From Fredinandcohnia aciditolerans (GTDB lineage Bacteria > Bacillota > Bacilli > Bacillales > Bacillaceae_L): DNA of 64,000 nt. The DNA lies in NCBI GenBank assembly GCA_003640645.1, contig QGHH01000012.1:84872-148871 (forward strand), in the 5' to 3' direction. Made by a program: the position numbers and the translations under genes. The notes below the pieces were generated by a model. It did not search any database and was not told the origin of the DNA. It worked only from the letters and a program-made list of their open reading frames with translations. This document shows positions 16,360 through 26,800 of the stretch, piece by piece; position 1 is the stretch's first letter, and every line of letters starts with the position of its first letter.

Positions 16360-17442
16360 ATGGACAAGCAGAATCGGATTTCTATTAAAATTAATGGCAA
16401 GGAGCCAAAGGTTAAGAAGGAAAAGAAAGAGAAAACAGAATTTGTCGAAAAGGAAAAACCTCTTATTATTGTTGAAAATGAAGAGGTTGCGGCAGCACAA
16501 GAGGAAGAAGAGGATGATTTTAGCTGGGTTCTACCAGATGAAGATTTGAGGAATCAAAAAACAAAAGAAAAAGAGATTCCTGTGATTCCAATTGAAGATT
16601 TACGTCATACAAATGGTCCTAGCAAAATTCCATATTTACCGAAAAAGAGTAAAGGAATACAAGTATTTTCATTAAAACAATTGGTTATTTCAATTGCTTT
16701 AGCCATCGTTCTTGGCACAGGTTTTGGGTTTATGATTTTAAAAGTCGTAGAAGATGTGAATGCTGGACCAGCAGAAAATGAAAACCCAACACAAGTTACA
16801 AACGGCAATCCTGCTCCAACTGGGAAACAGGAAGACCCTCCTAAAAGTGATCAGGTTGCGATAGATTTAGAGACTCTATCAACTGGGATCGTACAAGGTG
16901 GTAAATTTTCAACTGCTGAATCTGCTAATACAACTGTGAGTGATATCAAAGGTAAAGGGTTTGCTGCAACGACTGTTGAAATGGATGGTGCGTTTTACGT
17001 TCTAGCTGGTATCGGTTCTGAACAAGGCTCAGTTGGGGATATTAAGGCCAAATATAAAGAAGCATTCCCTGAGTTTTTTACGAAAACATTCGAGGTGCCG
17101 GGTGGGTCGTATTCGAAAGTAGGAAAAATGGATTCAGAAGCAATTAAGGTAAGTCTACCAGTATTTAAGGAATTATTAACTCTATCTTCTCAAGCATTTG
17201 GTACAGGTGCGATAGATAACGGACAATTAGAGAATCTATCAAAACAATTTTCGGCAGTAAAGGAAATTAAAAAAGACAACTTACATGCACAGCTTAAGGA
17301 ATTCAATGCGAATATCGAGTCTTCCTTTACTCAGCTACAATCCTTTAAAAATGGTGGCGACGAGAAGTCATTGTGGCAATCACAACAATCACTTTTAAAT
17401 GCGTACCAAGCCTATACCGTTTGGATTTCTGAGCTAAGTTAG
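16360..17442 (+). CDS. spoIIB: Endospore development protein SpoIIB (SPOR domain)
   Basis: A 360-residue bitopic membrane protein. A highly charged cytoplasmic N-terminus (ISIKINGKEPK, close to the VTINGKE of B. subtilis SpoIIB) is followed by a helix at about 106-130 and an extracellular SPOR-type domain at about 170-245 (GGKFSTAESANTTVSDIKGKGF). A helical tail ends the protein. SpoIIB helps localise SpoIIDMP at the engulfing septum and thin septal peptidoglycan. The frame is open from ATG 16345; ATG 16360 is preferred because GGTGGTG lies just upstream of it. Position before maf agrees with B. subtilis. Confidence 0.88.
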   Translation: MDKQNRISIKINGKEPKVKKEKKEKTEFVEKEKPLIIVENEEVAAAQEEEEDDFSWVLPDEDLRNQKTKEKEIPVIPIEDLRHTNGPSKIPYLPKKSKGIQVFSLKQLVISIALAIVLGTGFGFMILKVVEDVNAGPAENENPTQVTNGNPAPTGKQEDPPKSDQVAIDLETLSTGIVQGGKFSTAESANTTVSDIKGKGFAATTVEMDGAFYVLAGIGSEQGSVGDIKAKYKEAFPEFFTKTFEVPGGSYSKVGKMDSEAIKVSLPVFKELLTLSSQAFGTGAIDNGQLENLSKQFSAVKEIKKDNLHAQLKEFNANIESSFTQLQSFKNGGDEKSLWQSQQSLLNAYQAYTVWISELS

Positions 17443-17468
17443 TCAAAATTAAATTTTACAATCGACTG

Positions 17469-17500
17469 GGAAAGGAGAAATGAACTCCTTTCCTTCTTTA
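17469..17500 (+). terminator. Terminator-like hairpin after spoIIB
   Basis: Arms 17469-17477 and 17485-17493 are a perfect 9-bp stem; the 3' side is TTCTTTA, a weak T-tract. Confidence 0.6.
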
Positions 17501-17581
17501 TGGATTGGATTTCTTTGGGTTTACATAAATAGATAAATTTTTACAAACGATAAATTATCGACAAAATTCAATTTTTCGTAA

Positions 17582-17610
17582 TTGTAGAGTCAGGTATTGT
17601 TTGATACGAT
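17582..17610 (+). promoter_or_regulatory. Candidate SigA promoter for maf-radC
   Basis: TTGTAG (17582-17587) and TACGAT (17605-17610) are separated by exactly 17 bp and lie 50 bp before maf. The -10 box is only a partial match. Confidence 0.4.
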
Positions 17611-17659
17611 AAACAGGTATCTTCCATTCTGAAATATAAAGATAAAGGGTGAATAAATC

Positions 17660-18226
17660 ATGCAACACCTCGTTTTAGCCTCTGGTTCCCCACGACGAAA
17701 AGAACTTCTTAGAAATGTGAAACTTTCCTTCGATGTTTCCGTCAGTAATATTGATGAATCCATTGACGAAACACTCACTCCTGAAGAAAAAGCAATGACC
17801 ATAGCCTTAAAAAAAGCAAAGGCGATCCTGGAGCAATTCCCTGATTCCTATATTCTTGCAGCAGATACAGCTGTTGTGTTTCAAAACCAATTTTTAGGTA
17901 AACCTAAAAACGAACAGGAATCTATAGATGTTTTAAAAACACTTTCAAATCAAACACATGAAGTCGTAACAGGAGTTGCGATCCTTTTTAAGGACACCCA
18001 AAAAACGTTTTTTGAAAGAACAGAAGTAACGTTTTGGGACCTTACGGATGAGGAAATTCAAACATATGTTGCTTCAGGCGAACCAAAGGATAAAGCAGGT
18101 TCATATGGAATTCAAGGACTTGGATCTGCACTCGTCAAACATATTAAAGGGGACTATTTTTCTGTAGTAGGATTGCCTGTGTCAAGAACCCTTCGTGAAT
18201 TAAGAAATCTAGGTTTTCACTGCTAA
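17660..18226 (+). CDS. maf: Maf nucleoside triphosphate pyrophosphatase
   Basis: A 188-residue cytoplasmic house-cleaning enzyme that hydrolyses dTTP/UTP or modified nucleotides to monophosphates. The signature LVLASGSPRRKELL is at 4-17; DTAVVF, KPKNEQES, GVAI and DKAGSYGIQG follow in family order. In B. subtilis maf overexpression blocks septation, and the gene is part of the maf-radC-mre-min division cluster, as here. Start ATG 17660 follows AAAGGGTG. Length matches the B. subtilis protein (189 aa). Confidence 0.95.
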   Translation: MQHLVLASGSPRRKELLRNVKLSFDVSVSNIDESIDETLTPEEKAMTIALKKAKAILEQFPDSYILAADTAVVFQNQFLGKPKNEQESIDVLKTLSNQTHEVVTGVAILFKDTQKTFFERTEVTFWDLTDEEIQTYVASGEPKDKAGSYGIQGLGSALVKHIKGDYFSVVGLPVSRTLRELRNLGFHC

Positions 18227-18360
18227 AAAATTTGTACAGTTTGAGAAAAGAAAACTCTATACGTTGCATTTCAAGGTACGATAATTTCACAAAGTAGTCT
18301 GCAGTTTAATAAATGAGAGTGGGGTCCGAGTATCTATTTGTGAAGGTAGGAGGAACCTAG

Positions 18361-19050
18361 TTGAAAACATCTGAACTTATGATTCGGGATTACCCTCAAA
18401 GTGAAAGGCCTCGGGAACGTTTGGTTTCCGATGGACCCGAAAGCCTTTCGAACCATGAGCTTTTAGCCATTCTATTACGCACGGGTTCGAAGGAAGAATC
18501 CGTTATCCAACTGTCAAACCGCTTATTACATCATTTCGAAGGACTACGATTATTGCAGGAAGCCTCTGTTGAAGAAATCACCTCGATTAAGGGGATTGGG
18601 CAAGCAAAAGCCGTACAAATTATGGCAGCAATTGAGCTTGGTCGAAGAATAGGCAAACTTCAATATGAAGATCGCTATGTCATCAGGTCTCCAGAAGATG
18701 GGGCAAAATATGTGATGGATGACATGCGCTTTTTAACTCAGGAACATTTTGTTTGTCTATACTTAAATACGAAAAATCAGGTGATACATCGCCAAACAAT
18801 TTTTATCGGAAGTTTAAATGCCTCAATTGTTCATCCTCGTGAAGTGTATAAGGAGGCCTTTCGTAGGTCAGCTGCTTCGATAATTTGCATTCATAATCAT
18901 CCTTCTGGTGACCCTGCTCCAAGCCGAGAGGATATTGAGGTAACGAAAAGACTTGTTGAATGTGGTAGGATAATTGGAATAGATCTATTGGATCATTTGA
19001 TCATTGGAGAACATAAATATGTCAGTCTTAAAGAAAAAGGTTATGTGTGA
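18361..19050 (+). CDS. radC: RadC-family JAB1/MPN domain protein
   Basis: A 229-residue protein. The N-terminal helix-hairpin-helix (about 60-80, EEITSIKGIGQAKAVQI) is followed by a JAMM metalloprotease-like domain: H178-x-H180-P-S182 with D191, FIGSLNASIVHPREV before it. RadC was once linked to DNA repair, but that role is not supported; the molecular function is uncertain. The start is TTG at 18361, with AGGAGG at 18348-18353. It lies between maf and mreB as in B. subtilis (ysxA). Confidence 0.93.
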   Translation: MKTSELMIRDYPQSERPRERLVSDGPESLSNHELLAILLRTGSKEESVIQLSNRLLHHFEGLRLLQEASVEEITSIKGIGQAKAVQIMAAIELGRRIGKLQYEDRYVIRSPEDGAKYVMDDMRFLTQEHFVCLYLNTKNQVIHRQTIFIGSLNASIVHPREVYKEAFRRSAASIICIHNHPSGDPAPSREDIEVTKRLVECGRIIGIDLLDHLIIGEHKYVSLKEKGYV

Positions 19051-19155
19051 CTATTAATTTTTAATTTTGTACGATATAATATTTGTTATGAGTTTTTCGC
19101 GTGAGTAACAATTATTACAACTCTTTATTCGCGTATCAGAAAGGAAGATACATAT

Positions 19156-20178
19156 ATGTTTGGAATAGGTACAAGAGACCTTGGTATAGATTTAGGAACG
19201 GCTAATACGCTTGTTTTCATTAAAGGTAAAGGAATTGCAGTGAGAGAGCCATCGGTCGTTGCCATGCAAACAGATACAAAGCAGATTGTGGCAGTCGGAA
19301 ATGATGCTAAAAACATGATTGGGCGTACACCTGGGAATGTTGTTGCACTTCGTCCTATGAAGGATGGTGTCATCGCTGACTACGAAACAACTGCGACAAT
19401 GATGAAGTATTACATTAATCAAGCGGTTAAAACAAAGAACTTTTTTTCAAGAAAACCATATATTATGGTTTGTGTGCCATCTGGTATTACAGCAGTCGAA
19501 CAACGCGCGGTAATCGACGCGACTCGTCAGGCTGGTGCGAGAGATGCTTATCCAATCGAGGAGCCATTCGCAGCGGCAATTGGCGCTAACCTTCCTGTAT
19601 GGGAACCAACTGGCAGTATGATCGTTGATATTGGTGGTGGAACAACGGAAGTAGCGATCATTTCTTTAGGTGGTATTGTTACAAGTCAGTCCATCCGTAT
19701 TGCTGGTGATGAAATGGATGATGCAATTATTCAATACATTCGAAAGACCTACAACCTTATGATTGGTGATCGGACGGCGGAAGCAATCAAGGTTGAGATT
19801 GGATCAGCGGGTGCTCCAGAAGGTGTAGAAAACATGGAAATCCGCGGAAGAGACTTACTAACTGGTTTGCCAAAAACAATTGAAATTACAGCAGAGGAAA
19901 TTTCGGGAGCCCTTCATGATACAGTGTATGCGATAGTCGATGCTGTTAAAAATACGCTTGAAAAGACGCCCCCTGAATTAGCAGCAGATATTATGGACCG
20001 TGGAATTGTATTAGCTGGTGGGGGAGCTCTTTTACGTAATTTGGATAAGGTTATTAGTGAAGAGACTAGTATGCCTGTCCTTATCGCAGAAAACCCATTA
20101 GATTGTGTCGCAATCGGTACCGGTAAGGCACTTGACCATATCCATTTATTTAAAGGGAAATCAAAGGATTTACGATAA
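19156..20178 (+). CDS. mreB: Rod-shape determining actin homologue MreB
   Basis: A 340-residue actin-like ATPase that forms membrane-associated filaments and guides lateral wall synthesis. Phosphate-1 motif [11 protein letters not shown] is near the N-terminus; [16 protein letters not shown] and GGGALLRNL mark phosphate-2 and adenosine regions. The membrane-binding loop FGIGTRDLG starts the protein. A TATAAT at 19075-19080 with no good -35 is a possible start site. It is the first gene of mreBCD-minCD; a strong hairpin follows it before mreC. Confidence 0.97.
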   Translation: MFGIGTRDLGIDLGTANTLVFIKGKGIAVREPSVVAMQTDTKQIVAVGNDAKNMIGRTPGNVVALRPMKDGVIADYETTATMMKYYINQAVKTKNFFSRKPYIMVCVPSGITAVEQRAVIDATRQAGARDAYPIEEPFAAAIGANLPVWEPTGSMIVDIGGGTTEVAIISLGGIVTSQSIRIAGDEMDDAIIQYIRKTYNLMIGDRTAEAIKVEIGSAGAPEGVENMEIRGRDLLTGLPKTIEITAEEISGALHDTVYAIVDAVKNTLEKTPPELAADIMDRGIVLAGGGALLRNLDKVISEETSMPVLIAENPLDCVAIGTGKALDHIHLFKGKSKDLR

Positions 20179-20186
20179 GATACTTT

Positions 20187-20216
20187 TATAGTGGGGAATT
20201 TAGTTTCCCCACTATA
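20187..20216 (+). other. Perfect 12-bp hairpin without T-tract between mreB and mreC
   Basis: Arms 20187-20198 and 20205-20216 pair perfectly around a six-base loop; TGTG follows rather than T residues. Like the pilA hairpin it sits after the most demanded gene of an operon, suggesting partial attenuation or stabilisation of the mreB message. Confidence 0.7.
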
Positions 20217-20254
20217 TGTGTTGAAATTTAAAGTTTAGTTAGAGGGTGTAACAC

Positions 20255-21118
20255 ATGCCACAATTTTTTCTCAATAAGCGACTAATCATCTTACTTGTTT
20301 GTATCATCGTTCTAGTGGCATTGATTGGATTTTCCTTACAAGAGCGTAACAAATTATCATGGCCGGAGCAATTTATAAAAGACTCAGTTGGTTGGGTTCA
20401 AAGTGTTTTTCATCAGCCCTCACAAGCCATTGCGGGATTTTTTGATAATATCAATCATATTCAAAATACATATGAAGAGAATAAACTCTTAAAGGAAAAG
20501 CTTGATTCATATGGTCAATTAGAAGCAAAAGTACAGGAGTTGGAGAAAGAAAACGGAAAATTACGTGATGTCTTGGAAAAAACGGAATCACTTGATCATT
20601 TTAATAAAATTCAGGCCACTGTAATTGGACGTAACCCTGATCAATGGCATGAAATTATTACTGTTAATCGTGGGACTCGGCATGGTGTGAAAGTTGACAT
20701 GGCAGTTGTCACCTCAAAAGGATTAATTGGTAAGGTAAAGCATGCTAACACATTTACTTCCACCATCCAGCTTTTGAGCTCCCCTAATCGCATTAATCGA
20801 ATCTCTGCCTACATTCAAGGAGAATCAAAGATTATGGGGTTAATTGAGGGGTATGACGAGGAAAAAGAAGCTCTACTATTTAAAATCAATACGCCAGATT
20901 CTAAGATTGAAAAAGATCAAAAGGTACTTACTTCCGGACTAGGTGGAATTTTCCCAAGTGAACTGTATATTGGTGAGGTTATGGATATTGTACCTGACGA
21001 TTATGGATTAACAAAAACAGCCTACATCAGACCAGCTGCTGATTTTTATGAAATTGATCATGTTATCATTGTCGAGAGAACGATGATTGTACCGGAAGAG
21101 GAGGAGGAAGAATCGTGA
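20255..21118 (+). CDS. mreC: Rod-shape determining protein MreC
   Basis: A 287-residue bitopic protein: one transmembrane helix (about 8-27), a coiled coil (about 70-108, ENKLLKEKL, VQELEKENGKLRDVLEK) and two extracellular beta barrels (GRNPDQWHEIITVNRG, AVVTSKGLIGKV, VLTSGLGGIFP). It scaffolds PBP2-type transpeptidases with MreB and MreD. The tail EEEEEES is very acidic. Its stop overlaps the mreD GTG start by four bases. Confidence 0.95.
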   Translation: MPQFFLNKRLIILLVCIIVLVALIGFSLQERNKLSWPEQFIKDSVGWVQSVFHQPSQAIAGFFDNINHIQNTYEENKLLKEKLDSYGQLEAKVQELEKENGKLRDVLEKTESLDHFNKIQATVIGRNPDQWHEIITVNRGTRHGVKVDMAVVTSKGLIGKVKHANTFTSTIQLLSSPNRINRISAYIQGESKIMGLIEGYDEEKEALLFKINTPDSKIEKDQKVLTSGLGGIFPSELYIGEVMDIVPDDYGLTKTAYIRPAADFYEIDHVIIVERTMIVPEEEEEES

Positions 21119-21624
21119 AGCGTTTCGTTCTTCCCCTTATTTTGTCCTTTGTTTTTTTACTAGAGAGTAGCTTTGTTGATTTAGTGCCAGTAGATATATT
21201 TCACAAAGAAAATGTCTTTGTACCCCGTTTTTTATTTCTATTGATTGCATTTACTACAGTCTATTTTAATAAACCAATGGGACTTCTATATGGGGCTATC
21301 TTTGGTTTACTATATGATATTGTTTATACGGAAGTTTTAGGAGTTTATTTATTTTTATACACACTTGTGGTTTATCTTATTTCCTGGGCAAGTCGAATTT
21401 TACAAACAAATATCTTTGTCATCTCTTTTCTAAGTCTCATTGGAATCTTTGTATTGGAATTTTGTGTGTATGGTGTAAATTTGGTAATCGGATCTACTAC
21501 TATTTCAATAGAACGATTCCTTCAAATCCGAATTTTACCGACGTTACTAATAAATAGTATATTTATACTAGTGTTTGCATTTCCCTTTAAGAAATTACTA
21601 GGAAAGCTGCATATTGAAGAATAA
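21115..21624 (+). CDS. mreD: Rod-shape determining protein MreD
   Basis: A 169-residue polytopic membrane protein with about five hydrophobic helices and the family segment GLLYGAIFGLLYDIVYTEVLG. GTG start at 21115 overlaps mreC, with GGAAGAGGAGG just upstream inside mreC. It works with MreC in the elongasome. Confidence 0.92.
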   Translation: MKRFVLPLILSFVFLLESSFVDLVPVDIFHKENVFVPRFLFLLIAFTTVYFNKPMGLLYGAIFGLLYDIVYTEVLGVYLFLYTLVVYLISWASRILQTNIFVISFLSLIGIFVLEFCVYGVNLVIGSTTISIERFLQIRILPTLLINSIFILVFAFPFKKLLGKLHIEE

Positions 21625-21716
21625 GTAGAATTTGATAGAATCTCTTAAAAATATTTGATAATTAACAGGAAAAATGGAGTCTCTTGTTGAAGTATATTAT
21701 CGTTGAGGTGAACGTC

Positions 21717-22400
21717 GTGAAAGGACATAAACAACAGTATGTTACAATAAAAGGGACAAAAGACGGACTAACGTTGCATCTCGATGATTCTTGTTCATTT
21801 AAAGAGCTAATCGAAGACTTAGAGATTAAGCTTTCCTTGAATCAGAAGCGGAATGAGGATGTTCCGTTTGTTCCTGTTAAAGTAAAGATTGGTAATCGTT
21901 TTTTATCACATGATCAAGAAGAAGAAATCAGATCGATTATTCGAAATAAAAAACATTTAGTCGTAGATTTAATTGATAGTAATGTCATTACAAAACAAGA
22001 AGCAGAAGAGATGAGAAAGAAACATGAAATCGTTTCAGTTGCTAAGGTGATTCGTTCCGGACAAGTTCTACAGGTCGAAGGAGATCTTATGCTAGTTGGT
22101 GACGTGAACCCTGGAGCTACTGTAATTGCAGGAGGAAATATTTTTATTTTAGGCACTTTACGTGGAATTGCACATGCTGGTTTCAATGGGAGACGAGATG
22201 CGATCATCACGGCATCAATTATGAAACCTACACAGCTTCGAATTGGTGACATCATGAATAGAGCACCAGATGCTGTTCAAACAGACAACAATCTTATGGA
22301 ATGTGCCTATGTGGACGAAAATGAGACAATTGTAGTAGATAGATTACAACAGTTAACTCATTTAAGACCTAATTTAACAAGGTTAGAAGGGGGAATCTAG
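21717..22400 (+). CDS. minC: Septum site-determining protein MinC
   Basis: A 227-residue inhibitor of FtsZ assembly. The N-terminal FtsZ-binding domain begins [23 protein letters not shown]; the C-terminal beta-helical domain (about 120-220) contains [19 protein letters not shown] and HAGFNG. The frame is open from 21684, but the family N-terminus and GAGGTG (21705-21710) place the start at GTG 21717. minD begins two bases after its stop. Confidence 0.95.
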   Translation: MKGHKQQYVTIKGTKDGLTLHLDDSCSFKELIEDLEIKLSLNQKRNEDVPFVPVKVKIGNRFLSHDQEEEIRSIIRNKKHLVVDLIDSNVITKQEAEEMRKKHEIVSVAKVIRSGQVLQVEGDLMLVGDVNPGATVIAGGNIFILGTLRGIAHAGFNGRRDAIITASIMKPTQLRIGDIMNRAPDAVQTDNNLMECAYVDENETIVVDRLQQLTHLRPNLTRLEGGI

Positions 22401-22402
22401 CT

Positions 22403-23203
22403 GTGGGAGAGGCTATAGTTATAACATCAGGAAAAGGTGGAGTCGGAAAGACGACTACGTCTGCTAACGTAGGCACTTCCTTGGCTGTGCTAGGGAAACG
22501 AGTATGTTTAATAGATACAGATATTGGCCTGCGTAATCTAGATGTTGTTATGGGTCTTGAAAATCGAATCATTTATGATTTAGTTGACGTTGTACAGGGG
22601 CGTTGTAAGCTTAAACAAGCCTTAGTTAAAGATAAAAGATTCGATGACCATCTTTATTTACTGCCAGCTGCCCAAACAAGTGATAAAACTGCAGTAGAAC
22701 CTAGCCAAATGAAGAATTTGGTAGAGGAGTTAAAACAGGATTTTGATTATATAATCATTGACTGTCCTGCCGGTATTGAACAAGGCTTTCAAAATGCTAT
22801 CGCTGGAGCTGACAAAGCTATTGTTGTAACAACACCAGAAACTTCTGCCGTTCGAGACGCAGACCGCATAATTGGATTACTTGAAAAAGAGGATATAGAG
22901 CCTCCACGTCTTATTGTAAACCGGATTCGGAATCATATGATGAAATCAGGTGAAATGCTTGATATCGATGAAATTGTGACACATCTCTCAATCGACCTAA
23001 TCGGAATTGTCTCAGATGATGATGAAGTCATTAAAGCATCAAACAGTGGTGAGCCGATTGCGTTAAATTCAAGCAGCAAAACAGCAATTGCATATCGAAA
23101 TATAGCTCGGAGAATTCTTGGGGAGTCGATTCCACTTCAATCTCTTGATAACGATCCAAAGGGGATGTTCTCAAAAATTAAGAAATTCTTTGGCGTACGT
23201 TAA
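22403..23203 (+). CDS. minD: Septum site-determining ATPase MinD
   Basis: A 266-residue ParA-family ATPase. The deviant Walker A KGGVGKT is at 11-17, with DTDIGLRNLDVVMGLENR and VIIDCPAGIEQG-like text following. The C-terminal amphipathic helix (about 255-266, MFSKIKKFFGVR) binds membrane. It recruits MinC to prevent polar division and interacts with the DivIVA/MinJ system in Bacillus. GTG start; last gene of the mre-min operon, closed by a terminator. Confidence 0.97.
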   Translation: MGEAIVITSGKGGVGKTTTSANVGTSLAVLGKRVCLIDTDIGLRNLDVVMGLENRIIYDLVDVVQGRCKLKQALVKDKRFDDHLYLLPAAQTSDKTAVEPSQMKNLVEELKQDFDYIIIDCPAGIEQGFQNAIAGADKAIVVTTPETSAVRDADRIIGLLEKEDIEPPRLIVNRIRNHMMKSGEMLDIDEIVTHLSIDLIGIVSDDDEVIKASNSGEPIALNSSSKTAIAYRNIARRILGESIPLQSLDNDPKGMFSKIKKFFGVR

Positions 23204-23230
23204 ACCACCTTCAAAATAAGGTGGTTTTTT
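23203..23230 (+). terminator. Terminator of the mre-min operon
   Basis: A perfect 9-bp stem AACCACCTT/AAGGTGGTT (23203-23211 with 23218-23226), loop CAAAAT, is followed by TTTT. It overlaps the minD stop codon. Confidence 0.88.
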
Positions 23231-23846
23231 GTTGCTGTAAAAAGATTCTCTTTGTTTTACATTTAGAAATTTAACGTCAACTATGAGAGTTTAGTCCTTT
23301 CCCATCATATTTATCAAAGTAATTTAGGAGACTATACCTATCGTAATAATGAAATCGGGAGGGATTATTTACCAAATTCCAATTTACCTAAATAATTCCA
23401 GAAAATTTAGAAGGAGAATATAATCATTTTTGTGAAAATATTTACAAATACATTACAAATAAGTCAATCTACCTAACAAATAAATTACCAATGTTTTATT
23501 AAGGAAGGTAAAGCAAAATCCCCATTTTCTTGGAAAACCCCCAAAAAAACAATAGTAAAACGAAGATATATTTATTCGTACTAAACTCCTTATTTATCTT
23601 TTTCCATATAATACAAATTAACCAAATTCTGAATCTTCAAACAAATAAGTCGTTTTTCGACACTTTTTTCATATTTTTTTAGCTAAGGTTAATTCATACC
23701 TGTACTTCTACATAATGTTATTTCCGGATGGAAATACGCGGTATTTATCATTGAGAAATACCGAACAGACCCCAATGCATTGGAGTATAGGATTCTTACG
23801 AAAGGAGGACATATCACATCATAAAAAAATAGAGGGAGGAAACTTG
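23231..23846 (+). other. 616-bp AT-rich leader/intergenic region before the bpr-like protease
   Basis: There is no convincing gene. A TATAAT at 23607-23612 has no good -35. From 23719 to 23763 three overlapping inverted repeats occur: ATTTCC/GGAAAT, AAATAC/GTATTT and CGGTATTT/AAATACCG. They share arms, so they cannot all form at once. A perfect AAAGGAGG (23801-23808) has no ATG, GTG or TTG at usable distance. The functional site GGGAGGA is at 23834-23840. The region looks like a long regulated 5' leader. Confidence 0.5.
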
Positions 23847-26800
23847 ATGAGGAAAAAAGGGAAACGTAGGTTAACAAAGGTTGCAAGTATTGTAATGTGT
23901 GCGTTATTACTAGCACCAAGTGTAATGGCACCGCAAGCATTTGCTCAGGAAAAGGAAGCTTCAACATCTTATCTAGGAAATAAAAAGGAAGTTGCTTCAA
24001 GTAAAATTTCTAAAAGCTTAAAAGACCAATTTGCCGATGAGAAGATGGTTACCTTTCTTGTTAAGTTCAAGGAACAAGTTGATTCTAAAAAAGTAGCAAA
24101 TGAAGCAGCTAAAAAAGCTAGTATTCAAAAGTCTACTGTAGCTAAAACAAAATCGATTAAACGAAATGCAATCGTTTCAGAACTTCGTACAACAGCGATT
24201 GAAACACAAGGTGATGTTAAGACATATCTACAAAAAGAAGTGGCTTCCGGTAATGCAAAAGATATCAAATCCTTTTTCATTGTAAACGGAATGGCGGTTA
24301 CGGCTACAAAAGATGTTATGGAGAAAATTGCATCGTTCCCTGAAGTTGAAAAAGTGTTACCTAATGAAACACGAACATTGCATGTTCCAGTAACGGAAAA
24401 GTCTTCAGTAGCAGTTGAATCCAAAGCGACCCCTCAAAACATTGAGTGGAATATTGATCGTGTTGGAGCTCCCCAGGTTTGGGAGATGGGAATCGATGGT
24501 TCTGGTACGGTTGTCGCGAGCATTGATACGGGTGTTCAATGGAATCATCCAGCATTAATGGAACAGTACCGTGGCTATGACCCAGCTAATCCAAGCAATC
24601 CGAACCACCAATATAGCTGGTTTGATGCAACTGCTGGTCAATCTACTCCGTATGACGATATTGGTCATGGTACACATGTTACAGGTACAATGGTTGGTGC
24701 AGAGCCAAATGGTGCTAATCAGATTGGTGTTGCCCCAGGTGCAAAGTGGATTGCAGTTAAAGCATTTACAGATGCCGGAGGGTCAGATATTGATTTATTA
24801 GAAGCAGGGCAATGGATTATCGCTCCTGGTGGTAACCCAGATATGGCTCCTGATGTTGTTAACAATTCATGGGGTGGAGGACCTGGTTTAGATGAATGGT
24901 ATCGCCCGATGGTCCAAAACTGGAGAGCAGCCGATATTTTCCCAGAGTTTTCTGCAGGTAATACAACTTTATTTAATCCAGGTGGCCCAGGATCAATTGC
25001 TACACCAGCAAACTATCCTGAATCGTTTGCAACTGGAGCAACGGATATTAATGATCGTTTGGCAAACTTCTCGTTACAAGGTCCTTCACCATATGAAGGG
25101 GATATTAAACCGGATATTTCAGCTCCAGGTGTGAATATTCGTTCATCCGTTCCAGGCAGTGGGTATGAAGGTGGATGGAATGGAACATCAATGGCAGGTC
25201 CGCATATCTCTGCTATTGTAGCGTTATTAAAGCAAGCAAACGCGTCATTAACGATTGAGCAAATTGAAGAGATCATTATATCAACTGCAACGCCTTTAAC
25301 TGACGGTACCTTCCCAGAATCACCTAACTTTGGTTATGGTTATGGTTTGGCTAATGCCTATCTAGCTGTTTCCTCAGTTGCATCTGGACTAGGTAAAATT
25401 AAAGGTCAAGTTGCAAAGGATGGTGTGGATGAAGAGGCTCCAACGTTTGAACATGCAGCTCCTTCTGAAACCTATGCAGGTATGGATTTACCACTTTCTA
25501 TTTCAGTACAAGACAACATAAGCATTACATCTGTTGTACTTCAATATGAAAATCAAGATGGTGAGTGGGTGAATGTATCAGCTACTCAAACATCAGGTAC
25601 GTACAATGAAGGAACATATGAAGCAGTGATTCCAGGTGAAGAAATTGCAGAGCCTTCAGTTTCATATCGTTGGCAGGTTGTTGATTTTGGTCAAAATGAT
25701 GTAACGACTGAAGTATACGAAGTTACTGTTCAGCCAGGAATCTCAGTCGGTTATTTCCAAGATTTTGAATCTACTCCTGTGGGTTGGTTCTCCTATGGTG
25801 CGGGTGATTCTTGGCAATGGGGTGTTCCTACAAGTGGACCTAATGGTGCACATTCCGGAGAAAAAGTATATGCTACGAATCTAGCTGGACAATATAGTAG
25901 CGGAGCGAATATGACTCTTGTTATGCCGCCAGTTGACCTCCCTGAAGGTCCGTCATATCTACAATATATGAACTGGTTTAATCTTGAACGTAACTGGGAT
26001 TATGGTCATGTATTTGTTTCTACAGATATGGAAAACTGGACACAATTACTACGGATCACAGATACATCTTCTGGATGGCAATCCGCAGAAGTTGATTTAT
26101 CAGATTATGCGGGACAACGTGTATATATTGGCTTCAATGTAACAACTGATGGAAGTGTTACACGTGATGGTTGGTACATTGATGATGTACGTTTATCAAA
26201 CGAGCAACTAACTGGTCAAAGTAAAGCGCAATTAGGAGTACAACCTACGAAGGGTGACAGCGCGGATAGAGGTGACAGTTCAGTTTCTCTAAAAGAAGGA
26301 GAAAAAGTTGACCCAGCAAAAATTCAGCCAGAAGGTTATAACATCGAGTTCAAGGAAGTAGATGTTAAAGAAAATAGCCCACAAGCTTTACCTTTATATG
26401 CTCAAGTAAGTGTATTAGAATCGGGCAGATCTGTTACAACTAATCCAGCCACTGGGGCTTATGAATTAATTCATGGCATAGGTGATTTTACAGTAGTTGC
26501 TGAAAGCTATGGATATCATCCAGCGCAACAAACTGTAACAGTCGAGGCAGATGGTGAAGCAGTAGCAAACTTTGTTTTAGAGGAGAAAGCACAAGGAACA
26601 GTAACAGGTACGATTACAAATGCGGCAACAGGTGAACCAGTTTCAGGTGCGACTCTATTACTCGTCGAAGATGCAAATGTTGCACCAGTTGTGACAGATG
26701 AAGATGGTCAGTATTCACTTACTGCATATGAAGGTACGTATACAGTTCGAGTAATGGCACCTTCCTATTATAGTGAATCATTTGAAGTTGTTCTCGAAGG

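Noticed and set aside
23648-23670. AAGTCG/CGAC hairpin followed by TTTTTT upstream of bpr as a terminator
   Set aside because: The stem is only four to five base pairs, and no upstream gene needs it because minD has its own terminator.
23715-23846. In-frame N-terminal extension of the bpr-like protein (44 codons)
   Set aside because: No ribosome-binding site at the upstream ATGs; the extension would precede a clear signal peptide, and GGGAGGA serves ATG 23847.
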